From Anodontia alba (lineage: Eukaryota; Mollusca; Bivalvia; Lucinida; Lucinidae): 64,000 bases of DNA. The notes under the pieces are model-generated. The model was not told where the DNA came from and made no database searches. It saw only the letters and a program-made list of their open reading frames with translations. The stretch covers positions 133,320,112 to 133,384,111 of the forward strand of contig OZ024823.1 in NCBI GenBank assembly GCA_964016985.1, written 5' to 3'. Shown in pieces: positions 31,516 to 41,666 of this stretch (position 1 is its first letter; each line of letters begins with the position of its first letter). The translations under genes and the position numbers were made by a program.

Positions 31516-31550
31516 GATAATAAGTTATGCACATTTTATGTAACAGTTAT

Positions 31551-31763
31551 TTAACTCTTTCCCCACTAGTAGTGACTTTGATAACCTTTGCAAACAGTTT
31601 GGACTCGGATCAGGCCCGACAAAATGTTGGACCTGATCTGGAGCCAGACTGTTCGACACTAATGGTATTCCTGAAAGATTTTTTGACAAAGTTAATTTAA
31701 AAAGAAAAAATCCACAGACAACAAAAAAGCATGCAAAATTACCCAGCATGCAAAGAACTAATT
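31551..31763. mobile_element. TTAA-bounded element with C-type right end
   Basis: It starts TTAACTCTTTCCCCACTAGT, has inner arms TTTGGACTCGGATCAGG and CCTGATCTGGAGCCAGA, and finishes AAATTACCCAGCATGCAAAG like family C. The left and right ends belong to different types. Confidence 0.6.
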
Positions 31764-31779
31764 TAAAAACATGGATATA

Positions 31780-31978
31780 CCCAGGGGAAAAAAAAAACTT
31801 GCTGTATTTAGAAAATTTTTGAATGACACTTAGAATATGTTTTTTGTTGTTGTTTTTTCCCCCTGAAAGACGGCTTGACATTTTGTTCAGATTTTCTCAA
31901 GCAGAGATAGTTTGAAGAAAATGTCAAGCTCCATTTATATGTTATGGGAAAAATAAGAAAAAATCTTACATAATTTGG
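31780..31978. mobile_element. decayed C/D-type hairpin
   Basis: GCTTGACATTTTGTTCAGAT pairs with GAAGAAAATGTCAAGC around CAAGCAGAGA. The ends are not clear. Confidence 0.55.
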
Positions 31979-31981
31979 TAA

Positions 31982-32167
31982 CTATAGCACCAGATAAGAT
32001 ACTTTTTTCAACCAAAAAGTTTTGATATTTTTCCTATCTCTCCATGAAATTATATTTTGTGGGTACTCATTAGAAGTGCCTCACTAAGGCATATCTAATG
32101 AGTACACACAACATATGTTTTTATGGAGAAATAAAAATATCCTGATACTCCTCTTATCAAGAGCTAC
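31982..32167. mobile_element. E-family palindromic element, near complete
   Basis: TAGCACCAGATAAGATACTT and CTCTTATCAAGAGCTACGG are the ends. Inner arms ACTCATTAGAAGTGCCTCAC and GGCATATCTAATGAGTAC. Confidence 0.87.
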
Positions 32168-32192
32168 GGCCTGCCAGTGGTCAGGGACAGCC

Positions 32193-32302
32193 AACCCAGC
32201 GGGCACATGACATTTATACAACGTCAGCTCAAGGTCAGTGCAATATCATGACGTTGCATCGACGTTGAGGCGACGTTGTATTAACATCATGTGCTTACTG
32301 GG
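32193..32302. mobile_element. short palindromic element with ACGTTG repeats
   Basis: ACCCAGCGGGCACATGACAT and CATCATGTGCTTACTGGG are inverted ends. The inside has TACAACGTCA, GACGTTGCATCGACGTTGAG and GACGTTGTATT. Related ACGTTG-rich elements occur in many animals (general knowledge). Confidence 0.75.
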
Positions 32303-32457
32303 AATATTGTATCTACCTTAAATATCTGTGCATATAATGGAACCGTTTGATCTAAGTCTACACTGTTTGCCATTCAGATAGTATTGTTAGACTAGTTGCC
32401 TTACTTGTTCAAACTTTAGAAAAAGTATGATAAGGAATAGACTGCTGTATTACATTT

Positions 32458-33330
32458 TTATGCCTCTGAGGGCCAAAGGCAGTAGTGGGGCATACAGTGT
32501 TTCGCTGTGATGTTAGTTTGTACTTGCATATGTCCCATTTGTAACCAGAGAACTTGGGAACCTTTTGTGCTAGAAGTTGAAATTTGGTATGCTACTTGCC
32601 AGACCTAAACCTTCAACTCTGTGCTAGAGTTGCCCTTGGGTCATGCCCTGGGGCAAGACTAGGGGTCAAAATGTATACAAATGTTTAAGTTTACATTCAA
32701 GTTTACATTGGCAGTCAGAACTTGATTACCTTTTACGCTAGGATATTGAAATTTGGCATGCTACTTACCCAGTCCTAAATCTTAAACTCTGTGCTAGAAT
32801 TGCCCCTAGATCTTGCACTGGGGTGAGGCTAGTGGTCAAAATGTATAACAGGTCAAACTTGGGTACCTTTTATGTGATGAAGTTGAATTTGGTATGCTAC
32901 TTAAATCTTTACTTAGGTACCATTTATAATAGGAAGTTGAAATTTGGTGTGCAACTTATCCAGACCTAAACCATCAACTCTGTGCTAAGTTGCCCCTGGG
33001 TATGCCCTGGGGTGGGGCTAACAGTCAAAATGTATAACGGGTCAAACTTGGGTACCTTTTATGCTAGGTAAGTGAAATTTGGTCTGCTATTTACGTCCAG
33101 ACTCAAACCTACAACTCTGGTTTATGCCTTGGGGTGGGGCTAGGGGTCAAAATGTATAGCAGGTCTGAACTTTGTCATTTACGTCCATGTTTCTCTTAAA
33201 GGTCATTACTTAGGTACATTTTATGGTAGGAAGTTGAAACTTCGTATGCTACTAATACTCATAAACCTTCAACTCTGTGATACAGCAGATGTTTTTTGGG
33301 TTTTTTTTTGTTAAGGTTTTGTTTGTTTAC
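32458..33330 (+). mobile_element. tandem-core element (T2)
   Basis: It begins ATGCCTCTGAGGGCCAAAGG. The body holds about five decaying units of 150-180 bp, each with AGTTGAAATTTGGTATGCTA, ACCTTCAACTCTGTGCTA, GCCCTGGGG and GGTCAAAATGTATA. The last unit ends near AACTCTGTGATACAGCAG. No open frame of note. Confidence 0.8.
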
Positions 33331-33357
33331 CTTGTTCACTATATCAGGAAAATAAAC

Positions 33358-33566
33358 CTAACCTTTACCGCTCTCTGGGCTAATTCAGCAGACAATACAT
33401 TGGTGATATTTTTCATATTTTTCCCAGAAAACAGGATCTGACATTTCATGTAAATTGTCTCCAATGCAATTTGCATGAAATATCAAATCCTCTTTCCTGG
33501 GAAAAATAAGAAAAATATTTCAAAATGTTGTCTGCTGAAATTTTGACCTAGAGTGCTAAGCGGAGT
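33358..33566. mobile_element. C-family TTAA element
   Basis: CTAACCTTTACCGCTCTCTG at the left and GACCTAGAGTGCTAAGCGG at the right; hairpin tip shortened to GTCTCCAATGCAATTTGC. Confidence 0.88.
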
Positions 33567-33730
33567 AAGCTAAAAAGTGTCAGCTTAATTTGATAACAGA
33601 AGAGAAGGATTGTAAGAACTTTAAGTCTTTCCTATTATAATCCTTACAGAACTTGAGTTATTTCCCTTGTGACAAGGCAACAGTATTGCAGTCAGTATTC
33701 ATTGTCTTATGAATTGTTCCTATTTTACAG

Positions 33731-33782
33731 ACTTTGTCAAGACTTGAAGAGTCATCAAAAAAATGGAGACAGAAACCAAGGG
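33731..33782 (+). CDS. candidate internal coding exon, unknown protein
   Basis: A strong acceptor (TCCTATTTTACAG) and a strong donor (GTAAGT) bound 52 bases that read T, then LSRLEESSKKWRQKPR, plus one base. It lies between two C elements in sequence unrelated to either. Entry phase 0 fits the exon ending at 26908, and exit phase 1 fits the exon starting at 37333 (split codon GAA, Glu). The charged Leu/Glu/Ser/Lys/Trp pattern looks like a helical linker. Splice quality and phase fit make it one of the best exon candidates here. Family not recognised. Confidence 0.6.
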
Positions 33783-33792
33783 GTAAGTCTGC

Positions 33793-33972
33793 TTAACACT
33801 TTGCAGGCTGGGTAAAAATTTCAGCAGACAACATTTTGAAATATTTTTTCTTATTTTTCCCAGAAAACAGGATCCAACACTTTATGCAAATTGCATGAAG
33901 TGTCAGATCCTATTTTCTAGGAAAAATACGAAAAATATCACCAATTTGTCGTCTGCTGAATCTACCCATGGC
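33793..33972. mobile_element. C-family TTAA element 10 bp after an exon
   Basis: TTAACACTTTGCAGGCTGGG at the left; hairpin tip deleted (TTATGCAAATTGCATGAAG); right end reads TCGTCTGCTGAATCTACCC, where the next E element takes over. Confidence 0.85.
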
Positions 33973-33983
33973 ATATGCACATG

Positions 33984-34152
33984 CTTTGCTCCAGATAAGA
34001 GAGGGTATCCACATAATATTTTTTCTTATCCCTATTGTGAGCACTCATTAGAAGTGCCTAAACGAAGCAGTTCTAATAAGTACCCACAATATGTTTTAAT
34101 GGAGATATAAGAAAAATGTCTACTTTTTAGTTGAAAAAGGTATCTTAATCTG
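33984..34152. mobile_element. E-family element
   Basis: CTCCAGATAAGAGAGGGTAT at the left, AGCACTCATTAGAAGTGCCT and AGTTCTAATAAGTACCCAC in the centre, TTGAAAAAGGTATCTTAATC at the right. Confidence 0.8.
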
Positions 34153-34429
34153 GCACTGTGGTCGAGTGTGTGTGCGTATTTTCAGTGTAGAACCTTCACA
34201 CCATTGATAGGGAAGTTCCACAAATTTAGTTGGTAGATGTACTTGCACATTTCCAGTGGTGGATTCCACACTATCTGTGTGATGTGGAACCTACAGGATG
34301 TCACTGAAAATATGGTGGATGTACATCAACACTGAAATTATGGAACCTTCACTTGATGTTATTTATCGGTCTTTGTAACAGTAAAACTTCAAGACAAGCA
34401 TTAAAATGCATCTGTAAATATAATATTTG

Positions 34430-34640
34430 GGTTCCCTCATGGGAAAACGTGTTTTTGGGCATATGCAGACAGCAAAGGCCCAGATTAGCCTGTGCATCCA
34501 TGCAGTCTGATCAAGGCCTACACTGCCCGGTAACAGAATCATTGGATATACAGAATGTATGAATGTAGACCAAAGGCCCAGATGGTGCACAGGATGATCT
34601 GAATCTGTTCATTTTGTGCATGTTTGAAGGCACTTTTTAG
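34430..34640. mobile_element. P-family relic with core-like arms
   Basis: CAGACAGCAAAGGCCCAGAT and TCAAGGCCTACACTGCCCGG resemble altered forms of the shared core. The sequences GCATCCATGCAGTCTGATCA recur at other places in the window. Confidence 0.45.
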
Positions 34641-34779
34641 CTTGATGTGGCCCGTTTAGTGTACAGATTGTTTGCTGTTACACATCACAGTAGGTTCAAA
34701 TTGACCATAATATAATGGCACCCATTGCTTCTACATATACATCTCCATCTACTGAAACTTCTGTCATCTTTGACCTTTC

Positions 34780-34980
34780 TTAACCCTGGTCCTGCTGAAC
34801 CCCGATATACCCTGTCTTTGCAAACAATGAAGATCCAGATCAGTTGGCAACTGATCTGGATCTACACTGTTTGTCACTCAGTATATAAATTTGTATCAAG
34901 AACCTGGATCCAGTAATCTGATTGGCTGACAATTAGAAGTGGGCATGGCATCTTAATTTATTGAGCAGGACATGGGTTAA
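34780..34980 (+). mobile_element. A-family TTAA element, shortened tip
   Basis: TTAA at both ends. The hairpin tip is reduced to CAGTTGGCAACTGATC, having lost the CTTCTGAAGAAG part symmetrically. Confidence 0.93.
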
Positions 34981-34983
34981 TAT

Positions 34984-35143
34984 ACAAACTCCAGATAAGG
35001 CTCTTTTTTCAGCTCAAAAGTACTTTTTCTTATTTCTACATGAAAACATATGTTGGGGTTCTCATCAAATTAGTACCCACAACATATGTTTTTGTGGAGA
35101 AATAAGACTATTATGTGGATAAAGCTCCACTTATCTGAAGCTA
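34984..35143. mobile_element. E-family element, tip deleted
   Basis: ACTCCAGATAAGGCTCTTTT and CTCCACTTATCTGAAGCTA are the ends. The central tip is reduced to TCTCATCAAATTAGTACCC. Confidence 0.8.
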
Positions 35144-35188
35144 ACTTTATTTTGTTGGTGGTAAGAAAAAGAATACAGAGAAATAGGT

Positions 35189-35434
35189 TTAACCCTTAAC
35201 GCTCCAAGAAAATCTGCATCTGAAAATGTCGTCTGCTTATGTCGTCTGCTGTATCTTCTTGCAAACTTTTCTAACTTACATTTCGGATATAGGCAAACAG
35301 TATGGACCCAGATCAGACAGCTCCTAAAGGAGCAGTCTGATCTGGATCCACACTTTTTGCAACAATGACTTTTAAAGTAACTGGCAGAAGACAAAGCAGA
35401 CAACAATTGTTGTGATTGGCGCTTTAAGGGTTAA
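35189..35434 (-). mobile_element. B-family TTAA element, intact
   Basis: TTAA at both ends. It starts CCCTTAACGCTCCAAGAAAA and ends TTGGCGCTTTAAGGG. Core hairpin GACCCAGATCAGACAGCTCC with tip TAAAGGAG; the two core arms are almost perfect. Confidence 0.94.
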
Positions 35435-35634
35435 CAGTTAGCCTGTTGAGTAATAGTTTCAGCAGATGACATTTTAAAATAGTTTTCTTATTTTTCCCAG
35501 AAAATAGGCTTGACATTTCATTCAAATTGCCAGGAGAGACTATGAAATGTCAGAGCCTATTTTCTGGGAAAGTAAGAAAAATAGCATCAATTTGTCATTT
35601 GCTGAATTTGCCCAGGGAGTCGTGAAGATAAAAG
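35431..35634. mobile_element. C-family element abutting the B copy
   Basis: TTAACAGTTAGCCTGTTGAG uses the right TTAA of the preceding B. The inner arms have a deletion at the tip (GCCAGGAGAGACTATGAAAT), and the end reads CAGGGAGTCGTGAAGAT. Confidence 0.82.
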
Positions 35635-35674
35635 AATTTAAATCCGATTGCGTACAGAAAGAGGGAAGAAACAT

Positions 35675-35895
35675 ATGGGAAATGTTCTAAAATTTTGAAT
35701 AGCAACTTGTCTGAAAAAATGGCAAATGCAAATAGTACAGATCCTAATCAGACTGCCTGAAGGAGAGTCTGACCAAGGTATACACAGTTTTCACCATTGT
35801 GACCAACTGTTCTATAGAATAAATGCATGATAAACAAAATTAAGGCAAAAATAGTGTAGCATAAAATGTTTGAAATTTTAGGACATTTACCAAAT
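35675..35895. mobile_element. family O palindromic element
   Basis: GGGAAATGTTCTAAAATTTT and AAATTTTAGGACATTTACC are inverted ends. The centre has TACAGATCCTAATCAGACTG and GAGTCTGACCAAGG, another altered core. Confidence 0.65.
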
Positions 35896-36000
35896 TTCCT
35901 GACTGCATTTCAGTCTTTCATCTCCAGAATAGTCTGCCTACTACAGTGTAAACCTACCGGCACAGTTCCAGTTTAGTGTCTTATTTCTTAGGGAAAATAT

Positions 36001-36415
36001 TTTTACCCTTAAAGTGCCAAGCAAATTGTAGCAGACAACATGCTAAATTTTTAAAATTATTTTTCAAAGAAAATAAGATGGCATTTGATATGATTTGTCA
36101 AGCCTTATTTTCTCTGAAAAATACATTGCAAACTTTTTATAATACTATTGCTGGGGTCCAAAACAAAAACTGTGTTAGCTAAACAACCAAGGCCAAACAA
36201 AAATGTTTAGATTATATAAAAAAATGACCATAAATGGTCATTTTTCTATATATTCTATACATTTATGTTTTGGGTACAACACTTTTGGGATCCACCCTTA
36301 AACCGTCTTATATCTGAAACTGTCTTATAAAGAACTGTCTTATAAGGAGGCTTCAGTGTACAAAAAAAAAAAAAATGTTGTCTGCTGCAGTCATGATAGT
36401 GCTTTGAAGGGTTAA
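36001..36415. mobile_element. D-family element containing a nested I element
   Basis: ACCCTTAAAGTGCCAAGCAA at the left and GTGCTTTGAAGGGTTAA at the right are D ends. The D right arm is cut after TCTCTGAAAAATACA and resumes at GTTGTCTGCTGCAGTCATGA; the I element fills the gap. Confidence 0.85.
36125..36362. mobile_element. I-family element nested in D
   Basis: TGACCATAAATGGTCATTTT is the centre. TTATAATACTATTGCTGGGG at the left and GTCTTATAAGGAGGCTTCAG at the right are diverged ends. It is less palindromic than the copy at 5873. Confidence 0.8.
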
Positions 36416-36728
36416 ACCTTTGATAAAAACAGTACATATAAGACACAGTAATTTGTCAAAGGCACAGAACTGATATTTATATAAAATAGGAATTTTGATA
36501 ATAATGTGTCTATCTCACCTCAGATAGACAGAGAATTTGTGAGTGATGATAATATGTCTAATTAATCTATTTGTATCTTGATTTTACAAGACTATCAAGT
36601 TTGTGGCTGGATCCTGAAACTTGGTTAACAGGTATTTGGGTGCATATCAATTCAGACAGGTGTTGGTTTGGGATATTCTTATATTTCATCTTCATCATGA
36701 GAAAACATCCCTTGTTACTCATGGAACA

Positions 36729-36903
36729 TTAACCCTGGTCCTGCTGAACCCAGATATGCCCTGAAGAAGCCAACTGATCTGGATCTGCACAGTTTGTCAT
36801 TCAATATGTGATTTCCTATCAACAATCAGGATTAAGTAACTTGATTGGCTGACAGTTGGAAATGGGTGTGACATTTTAATTTATTCAGCATGACAAGGGT
36901 TAA
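36729..36903 (+). mobile_element. A-family TTAA element, left core arm deleted
   Basis: TTAACCCTGGTCCTGCTGAA at the left and TTCAGCATGACAAGGGTTAA at the right. Only the right half of the hairpin remains (GAAGAAGCCAACTGATCTGG); the same deletion is seen at 46640. Confidence 0.9.
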
Positions 36904-37105
36904 CCACATGGGCAAATTCAGAGGATAACAAACTGAGGATATTTTTCCCAGAAAACAGGGGGACAATTGTCATGCAATTGTCGAACCCTATTTTCTGGAA
37001 AAAAAAAAAAATAAATAAATAAAAAAAAAAAAAAAAAAATAATAATAAGGAAAATATTTCAAAATGTTGTCTGCTGAAATTTTTATCCAGTGTGCAATAC
37101 ATTAA
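36900..37105. mobile_element. C-family element sharing TTAA with A on its left and D on its right
   Basis: TTAACCACATGGGCAAATTC to TTTTTATCCAGTGTGCAATAC then TTAA. The tip is reduced (GGGACAATTGTCATG) and a 35-base A-rich run lies in the right arm. Confidence 0.85.
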
Positions 37106-37299
37106 CCCTTAAAGCACTATTAAATCAAAGCTACAATAGATGACACTTTGAAATATGTTGTTCTCATCTTTTAGAGAAAGTAAGGCTTGACATTTCAGAT
37201 GATTCGTATGCAATGTCCAGTCTTATTTTCTTTTAAAACTAGCAATATCAGTTTTAGAATGTAGTCTGCTGCAAATTTGCTGAGGGCTTTAAGGGTTAA
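37102..37299. mobile_element. D-family TTAA element
   Basis: TTAACCCTTAAAGCACTATT at the left and GGGCTTTAAGGGTTAA at the right; arms GGCTTGACATTTCAGATGAT and CGTATGCAATGTCCAG. It is the third of three elements in a row without spacer. Confidence 0.9.
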
Positions 37300-37332
37300 A
37301 CCTATTGATGGTAGTTTAAGTCCGTTCTACAG

Positions 37333-37403
37333 AATTCACTGACTTTACCATGGAAGAATCTTGTCCCAGATCAGAGATTTCCATATCTCTAGATGCATTA
37401 AAG
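37333..37403 (+). CDS. candidate internal coding exon, unknown protein
   Basis: Acceptor GTCCGTTCTACAG and donor AAG then GTGATAG bound 71 bases. Entered with two bases of a split codon, the frame reads FTDFTMEESCPRSEISIS, then LDALK, ending on a codon. Entry phase 1 is exactly what the exon ending at 33782 requires. It begins 34 bp after a D element but is not part of it. Serine- and acid-rich, likely unstructured. The other two frames were not needed to explain it. Exit phase 0. Confidence 0.55.
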
Positions 37404-37751
37404 GTGATAGTTGAGGTGATTATGGTAATTTAGAATTTTTTGTTGTTTTTGCATTAAAAGGGATCTTATGTTGGGTAATGAGTGCAGTCACCTACATTTT
37501 GAAGCAAAAATAAAAAAAGTTGTCTTCTAAAACCTATTTTTAGCAGGGCTCCATACCACAGTTGGTAGTTCATCTGACTGCAGATCCAGGGGTAGCAAGT
37601 GCAAATCCCAGCTTGGCCACATTACTTGCAGGGAAATTGATCATTTAATCATTTCTATGGCCATTCTCCTCTTCCTGATGAATCAGGAAGTGCAGTTGTC
37701 AGTTACTGGTGAAAGTATGTGCACAAAGTGCTGGTTTACTGCTTAGAAGAC

Positions 37752-37952
37752 TGCTGAAACCGGATATATCCTGCCTTTGCAATCAGTGTAGATCCAGATC
37801 AGTTGGCTTCTGAAGAAGCCAACTGATCTGGATCTGCACTGTTTGTAATTTAGTATGTGAATTTAAGGCAACAATCCGGATCAAGTAATCTAATTGGATG
37901 AAACTTAGAAGTGGGCTTGGCATCTTAATTTATTCAGCAGGACAAGGGTTAA
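37752..37952 (+). mobile_element. A-family element nested in a SINE, left end lost
   Basis: It starts within the terminal repeat (TGCTGAAACCGGATATATCC) and ends TTCAGCAGGACAAGGGTTAA. The first 13 bases, including the left TTAA, are missing. Confidence 0.92.
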
Positions 37953-37978
37953 ACCTGCCCAGGAAAAGTATGAGTAGG

Positions 37979-38185
37979 TTAAGCCTTGTCCTGCTGAATA
38001 AATTAAGCTGCCATGCCCACTTCTAATTTTCAGCCAATCAGATTACTTGATCTGGATTGTTGCTACAAATTCATATACTTAATGGCAAACAGTGAGATCC
38101 AGATCAGTTGGCTTCCTCAGAAGCCAACTGATCTGGATCTACACTGTTTGCAGAGTATATCCGGGTTCAAAAGGACAAGGGCTAA
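37979..38185 (-). mobile_element. A-family element nested in the same SINE
   Basis: It is flanked by TTAA and CTAA. Removing it rejoins GAGTAGGTTAA with CTAACTGGCTTGAC, close to the GGTTAGGTAAACTGACC of other SINE-1 copies. This is direct evidence that A inserts at TTAA and duplicates it. Confidence 0.93.
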
Positions 38186-38338
38186 CTAACTGGCTTGACA
38201 TGGCTATAAGAGTCTTGTTCAATGCATGAACTGAAACGTATTTTATCTGGATCTATACGGGTCCTTTTTTTTATCTACATGGGCCCTCTCTTGGTCACAT
38301 ATCTATCATAATGTACCCTTTCTTGTCACATGACAAAT

Positions 38339-38540
38339 TTAACACTTTGTAATTGGGGGTTGAATTTAGCAGATAACCTTTGAGTGATATATTTCTTTTC
38401 ATTTTTCTCCAGAAAATAGGACTTGTCATTTCATGAGACAATTTGCATAAAATGCCATACCTTATTTTCTGAGAAAAATATGAACTCTAGTTCAGAACAT
38501 CATCATATTCTCTGTTTATACTTTTTTATTTAGCGTGCAA
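38339..38540. mobile_element. C-family TTAA element, diverged
   Basis: TTAACACTTTGTAATTGGGG at the left; AGAAAATAGGACTTGTCATT and AAAATGCCATACCTTATTTT as arms; TTTAGCGTGCAAACAG at the right. Confidence 0.75.
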
Positions 38541-38783
38541 ACAGTTCAATGAAATACAAATACTTCTGGGCATTTTGACCTTTATGGTATAAAAATATAA
38601 ACATTGTTAATCAGCCCTTGTCCACAGTCAAGAGCTACCCAAGTATGTAAGTTTCTGTTTGAGAATATGACAAGAAAATCTGCCTTATGGCATGTGTGAA
38701 TAGCAAGGCCAGACCAGATAGCACTTCAGTGCAGTTTAGTCAGTGCCTTCCTTTTTTGCATTAGTACTTTATAACTTTAAATC

Positions 38784-38997
38784 TTAACCCTTGCTATGCT
38801 GAATAAATTAAGATGCCATGTCCACTTCTGATTGTCAGTCAGTCAGATTGTTTGATCCAGGTTGTTGATACAAGTTCACATAATGAATAACAAATAGTGC
38901 AGATTCAGATCAGTTGGCTTCTGAAAAGCTGACTGACCTGGATCTACACTGTTTGCAAGGGCAGGGCAGGGCCAGAGTTCAGCAGGACCAGGGTTAA
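38784..38997 (-). mobile_element. A-family TTAA element
   Basis: TTAACCCTTGCTATGCTGAA and AGTTCAGCAGGACCAGGGTTAA are the ends (the last shown is split by a C for T change). The body is more diverged than most A copies. Confidence 0.9.
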
Positions 38998-39037
38998 AAG
39001 GGCAGAGCAAAATTGTAGCTGGTGACCCTACTTTTTT

Positions 39038-39236
39038 TTAACCCTTGTCCTGCTGAACCTAGATATACCCTGCTTTTGCAAACAGTGTAGATCCAGATCA
39101 GTTGGCTTCTTCTGGATCTGCACTGTTTGCCATTAACTATATGAATCTATAGCAACAATCTGGATCAAGTAATCTGATTGGCTGAAAATTAGAAGTGGGT
39201 GTGTCATCTTAATTTATTCAGCAGGACAAGGGTTAA
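39038..39236 (+). mobile_element. A-family TTAA element, tip deleted
   Basis: CCCTTGTCCTGCTGAACC and TTCAGCAGGACAAGGG. The core goes from GATCAGTTGGCTTCT straight to TCTGGATCTGCAC, so the right tip arm is missing. Confidence 0.93.
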
Positions 39237-39391
39237 CTATTTATCAGAGAACATAAGATATGAAATTTCATGTGAATCATCCATCTAGCAATCAATTCAT
39301 GTGAAATGTCAAACCTTATTTTCTCTGATAAAAAAACAAACACAAAAACGATAATAATGAAAAATGGTGTCTACTGTAGTTGTGATTAGTA
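39233..39391. mobile_element. D-family element abutting the A copy
   Basis: It starts at the TTAA shared with A. TATCAGAGAACATAAGATAT and ATGTCAAACCTTATTTTCTC are its arms. TGTCTACTGTAGTTGTGATT is near the right end; the left outer part is missing. Confidence 0.7.
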
Positions 39392-39623
39392 GGCATGCCC
39401 CCGAAAATTTTGAAAATCTAGGTGCCATTTCCTGCATTCTGAGGCTCTGGAAACCTTATTTTATACCCTTAACTTAGACAATCTTAAACCTAGATTTTTA
39501 CTAATTTCACATGAAATATCAAGTTTTTGAATATAAACTTGTGCATGCCTTTTACTACTTCAGAAATGAATCTTATCTGGGATTCCTGCTTATAGAATAG
39601 ATATTGACTTCTAGAGTTCCTGC

Positions 39624-40130
39624 TTGTCATTGAATAAAATCTTTTCTGTCAAACTTGAAGCAAGGCTCCTTACTGGCCATTTTCACAGTCAAGATACTAC
39701 TGAGAGTAGAATTTATGTTAAGGGCATCCCTGTAGGGCGTTTTATTATGCTTAACCGGGTTCCAGCTCCCTGGCTCAGGTGTAAATTACAACGAGAAGGT
39801 GACTATTCGTACGTTTGGACGTTTTTCCTGTCCGTTTCATTGGCTTTTATACTGGACAAGCGCCTGATGATCCAGTAAAAACAAAACATTAGCGTCTGTT
39901 AGATTAAGACTAATGGAAACAAGACAAATTTTAACATTTTTCGGCGTATGTTTATTAGGGTAATTGTATTCGACGGGACCGGACGGGAAAAGACGGGACC
40001 CTGTTTATTAAATTTCGGCTAATTTTCCGATTCACGTGTGATTTTCGTTCATCTGCGCGTGAGCGTGTGAAAAGACGTATTCGCGTGTGTCACACGCGAA
40101 TCGCGTGAGACTTGGCAGGGCTGTGGTACC
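39624..40130. other. CpG-rich segment with an 84-codon frame and a perfect palindrome
   Basis: The plus strand is open at 39624-39878 (starts MSLNKIFSVKLEARLL). TTTTCACAG then TCAAG and CTCAG then GTGTAA would bound an exon of this frame at 39691-39777 (QDTTESRIYVKGIPVG). The rest is CpG-rich, with three GACGGGA repeats near 39980 and a perfect 23-base palindrome at 40079-40101 (ATTCGCGTGTG then T then the complement). It could be a promoter-like island, an exon, or a remnant of a transposon. Confidence 0.35.
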
Positions 40131-40300
40131 TGTAACTTTGATGGTCAAATACTTTCTTGCTACTATATATTTTCTTTGAGTAGTTGGACAGGCGTGTTCA
40201 GGTAAACAGTGCAGACCCAGAATAAAATAAGGAGGTAGTTTAATTAGGATCTGCTCTGTTTTCCATTTGACCAGCACCTCGAGTAGTCAGACTGACTTAC

Positions 40301-40514
40301 TTAACCCTTGTCATGCTGAATAAATTAAGACGCCACAGCCACTTTTCAGCCAATCAGATTACTGTACTCTATCCAGATTGTTGATTGAAAATTCACATAC
40401 TTAATGACAAACAGTGCAGATCCAGATCAGTTGGCTTCTTCAGAAGCCAACTTATCTGGATCTACACTGTTTGCAAAGGCTGTGAATATCCATGTTCAGC
40501 AGGACTAGGGTTAA
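40301..40514 (-). mobile_element. A-family TTAA element
   Basis: TTAACCCTTGTCATGCTGAA and GTTCAGCAGGACTAGGG with TTAA. Core hairpin complete with the tip GGCTTCTTCAGAAGCC. Confidence 0.93.
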
Positions 40515-40679
40515 AATTTAGGTAAAACATGGTAAGGAGTTCTAGTTATCAGTTATTTAAGGTACTGTGTTTGATGTAATTACTGTACATGTAACCCCTA
40601 TAAGCATACAGTTGATAGATTTCTGAGTCTACAGATGACCTTCCCGGACTTTTATCCAGTCAGCTATAAAGTATATACC

Positions 40680-40959
<280 letters not shown>

Positions 40960-40960
<1 letters not shown>

Positions 40961-41660
40961 TAAGAGTGCTGTGTATAGTTTAGTAATACTACAGTTTTTT
41001 GGGGTTTTTTTTGTTTTTTTTTTCCCATTACTATTGAAACACCTAAGCACCCAGTATCGTAATTAGGTAGAATACAGTAATTCTGGCCCTCTCATTAGTA
41101 AGTTTTTACAAGCTAATACCTTCACTTATTTCTTATATAAACAAAATTCTATTATTACTTTTATATCCTTATTTATGTTTCTCCACTAAGTTGTGTTTGA
41201 CAACATAATTATTGGTGTTTTTCACTTAACTTTCAATATTGATACTTTCTAATGCCAAGTCTTTCATTTCTATAGCTAAAGCCGTCTTGAGACTGGGTTA
41301 TTTTCTCTTACATATAATCTGTAAATTAGAGATTTCCCTTGTTGATTCCTCTTGACTGAAGGGGCCATAATCCTGACATAGAAAATCTTAATATCTAAAA
41401 TAAAGTTTGATGTGAAGTGCTAAAAGTATTTGTTGTTTTGATGAGTAAGGGTAGTGACCATGAAAAGGGGTGTTTTAGCACATACAGATCAGATCAGCAT
41501 GTGTACCCATGTAGGCTGACCAGTTTCTACTCTCTTTGTTACTAAACTTTTCAGCATCCAGAGACTGTGTATGCAAAATGTGCACAGTTTGGGTGCCAGA
41601 GCTCTAAGTCCTAAGCAGATCTGAGTGAATTTCATACGGTCTTGCTCAGTGCCACACTGA
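40960..41660. other. no identifiable feature
   Basis: AT-rich sequence with T runs; no palindromic element or exon seen. A weak core relic (ACAGATCAGATCAGCATG) lies at about 41483. Confidence 0.4.
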
Positions 41661-41666
41661 TGACCT

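Larger units (their letters stand above)
37549..38215 (+). mobile_element. old SINE-1-like element broken by two A insertions
   Basis: CCACAGTTGGTAGTTCATCT and GTGCAAATCCCAGC stand for A and B boxes. GAAGTGCAGTTGTCAGTTAC and GTGCTGGTTTACTGCTTAGA are SINE body. The body continues only after two A elements: CCTGCCCAGGAAAAGTATGA between them and ACTGGCTTGACATGGC after them. Confidence 0.85.
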
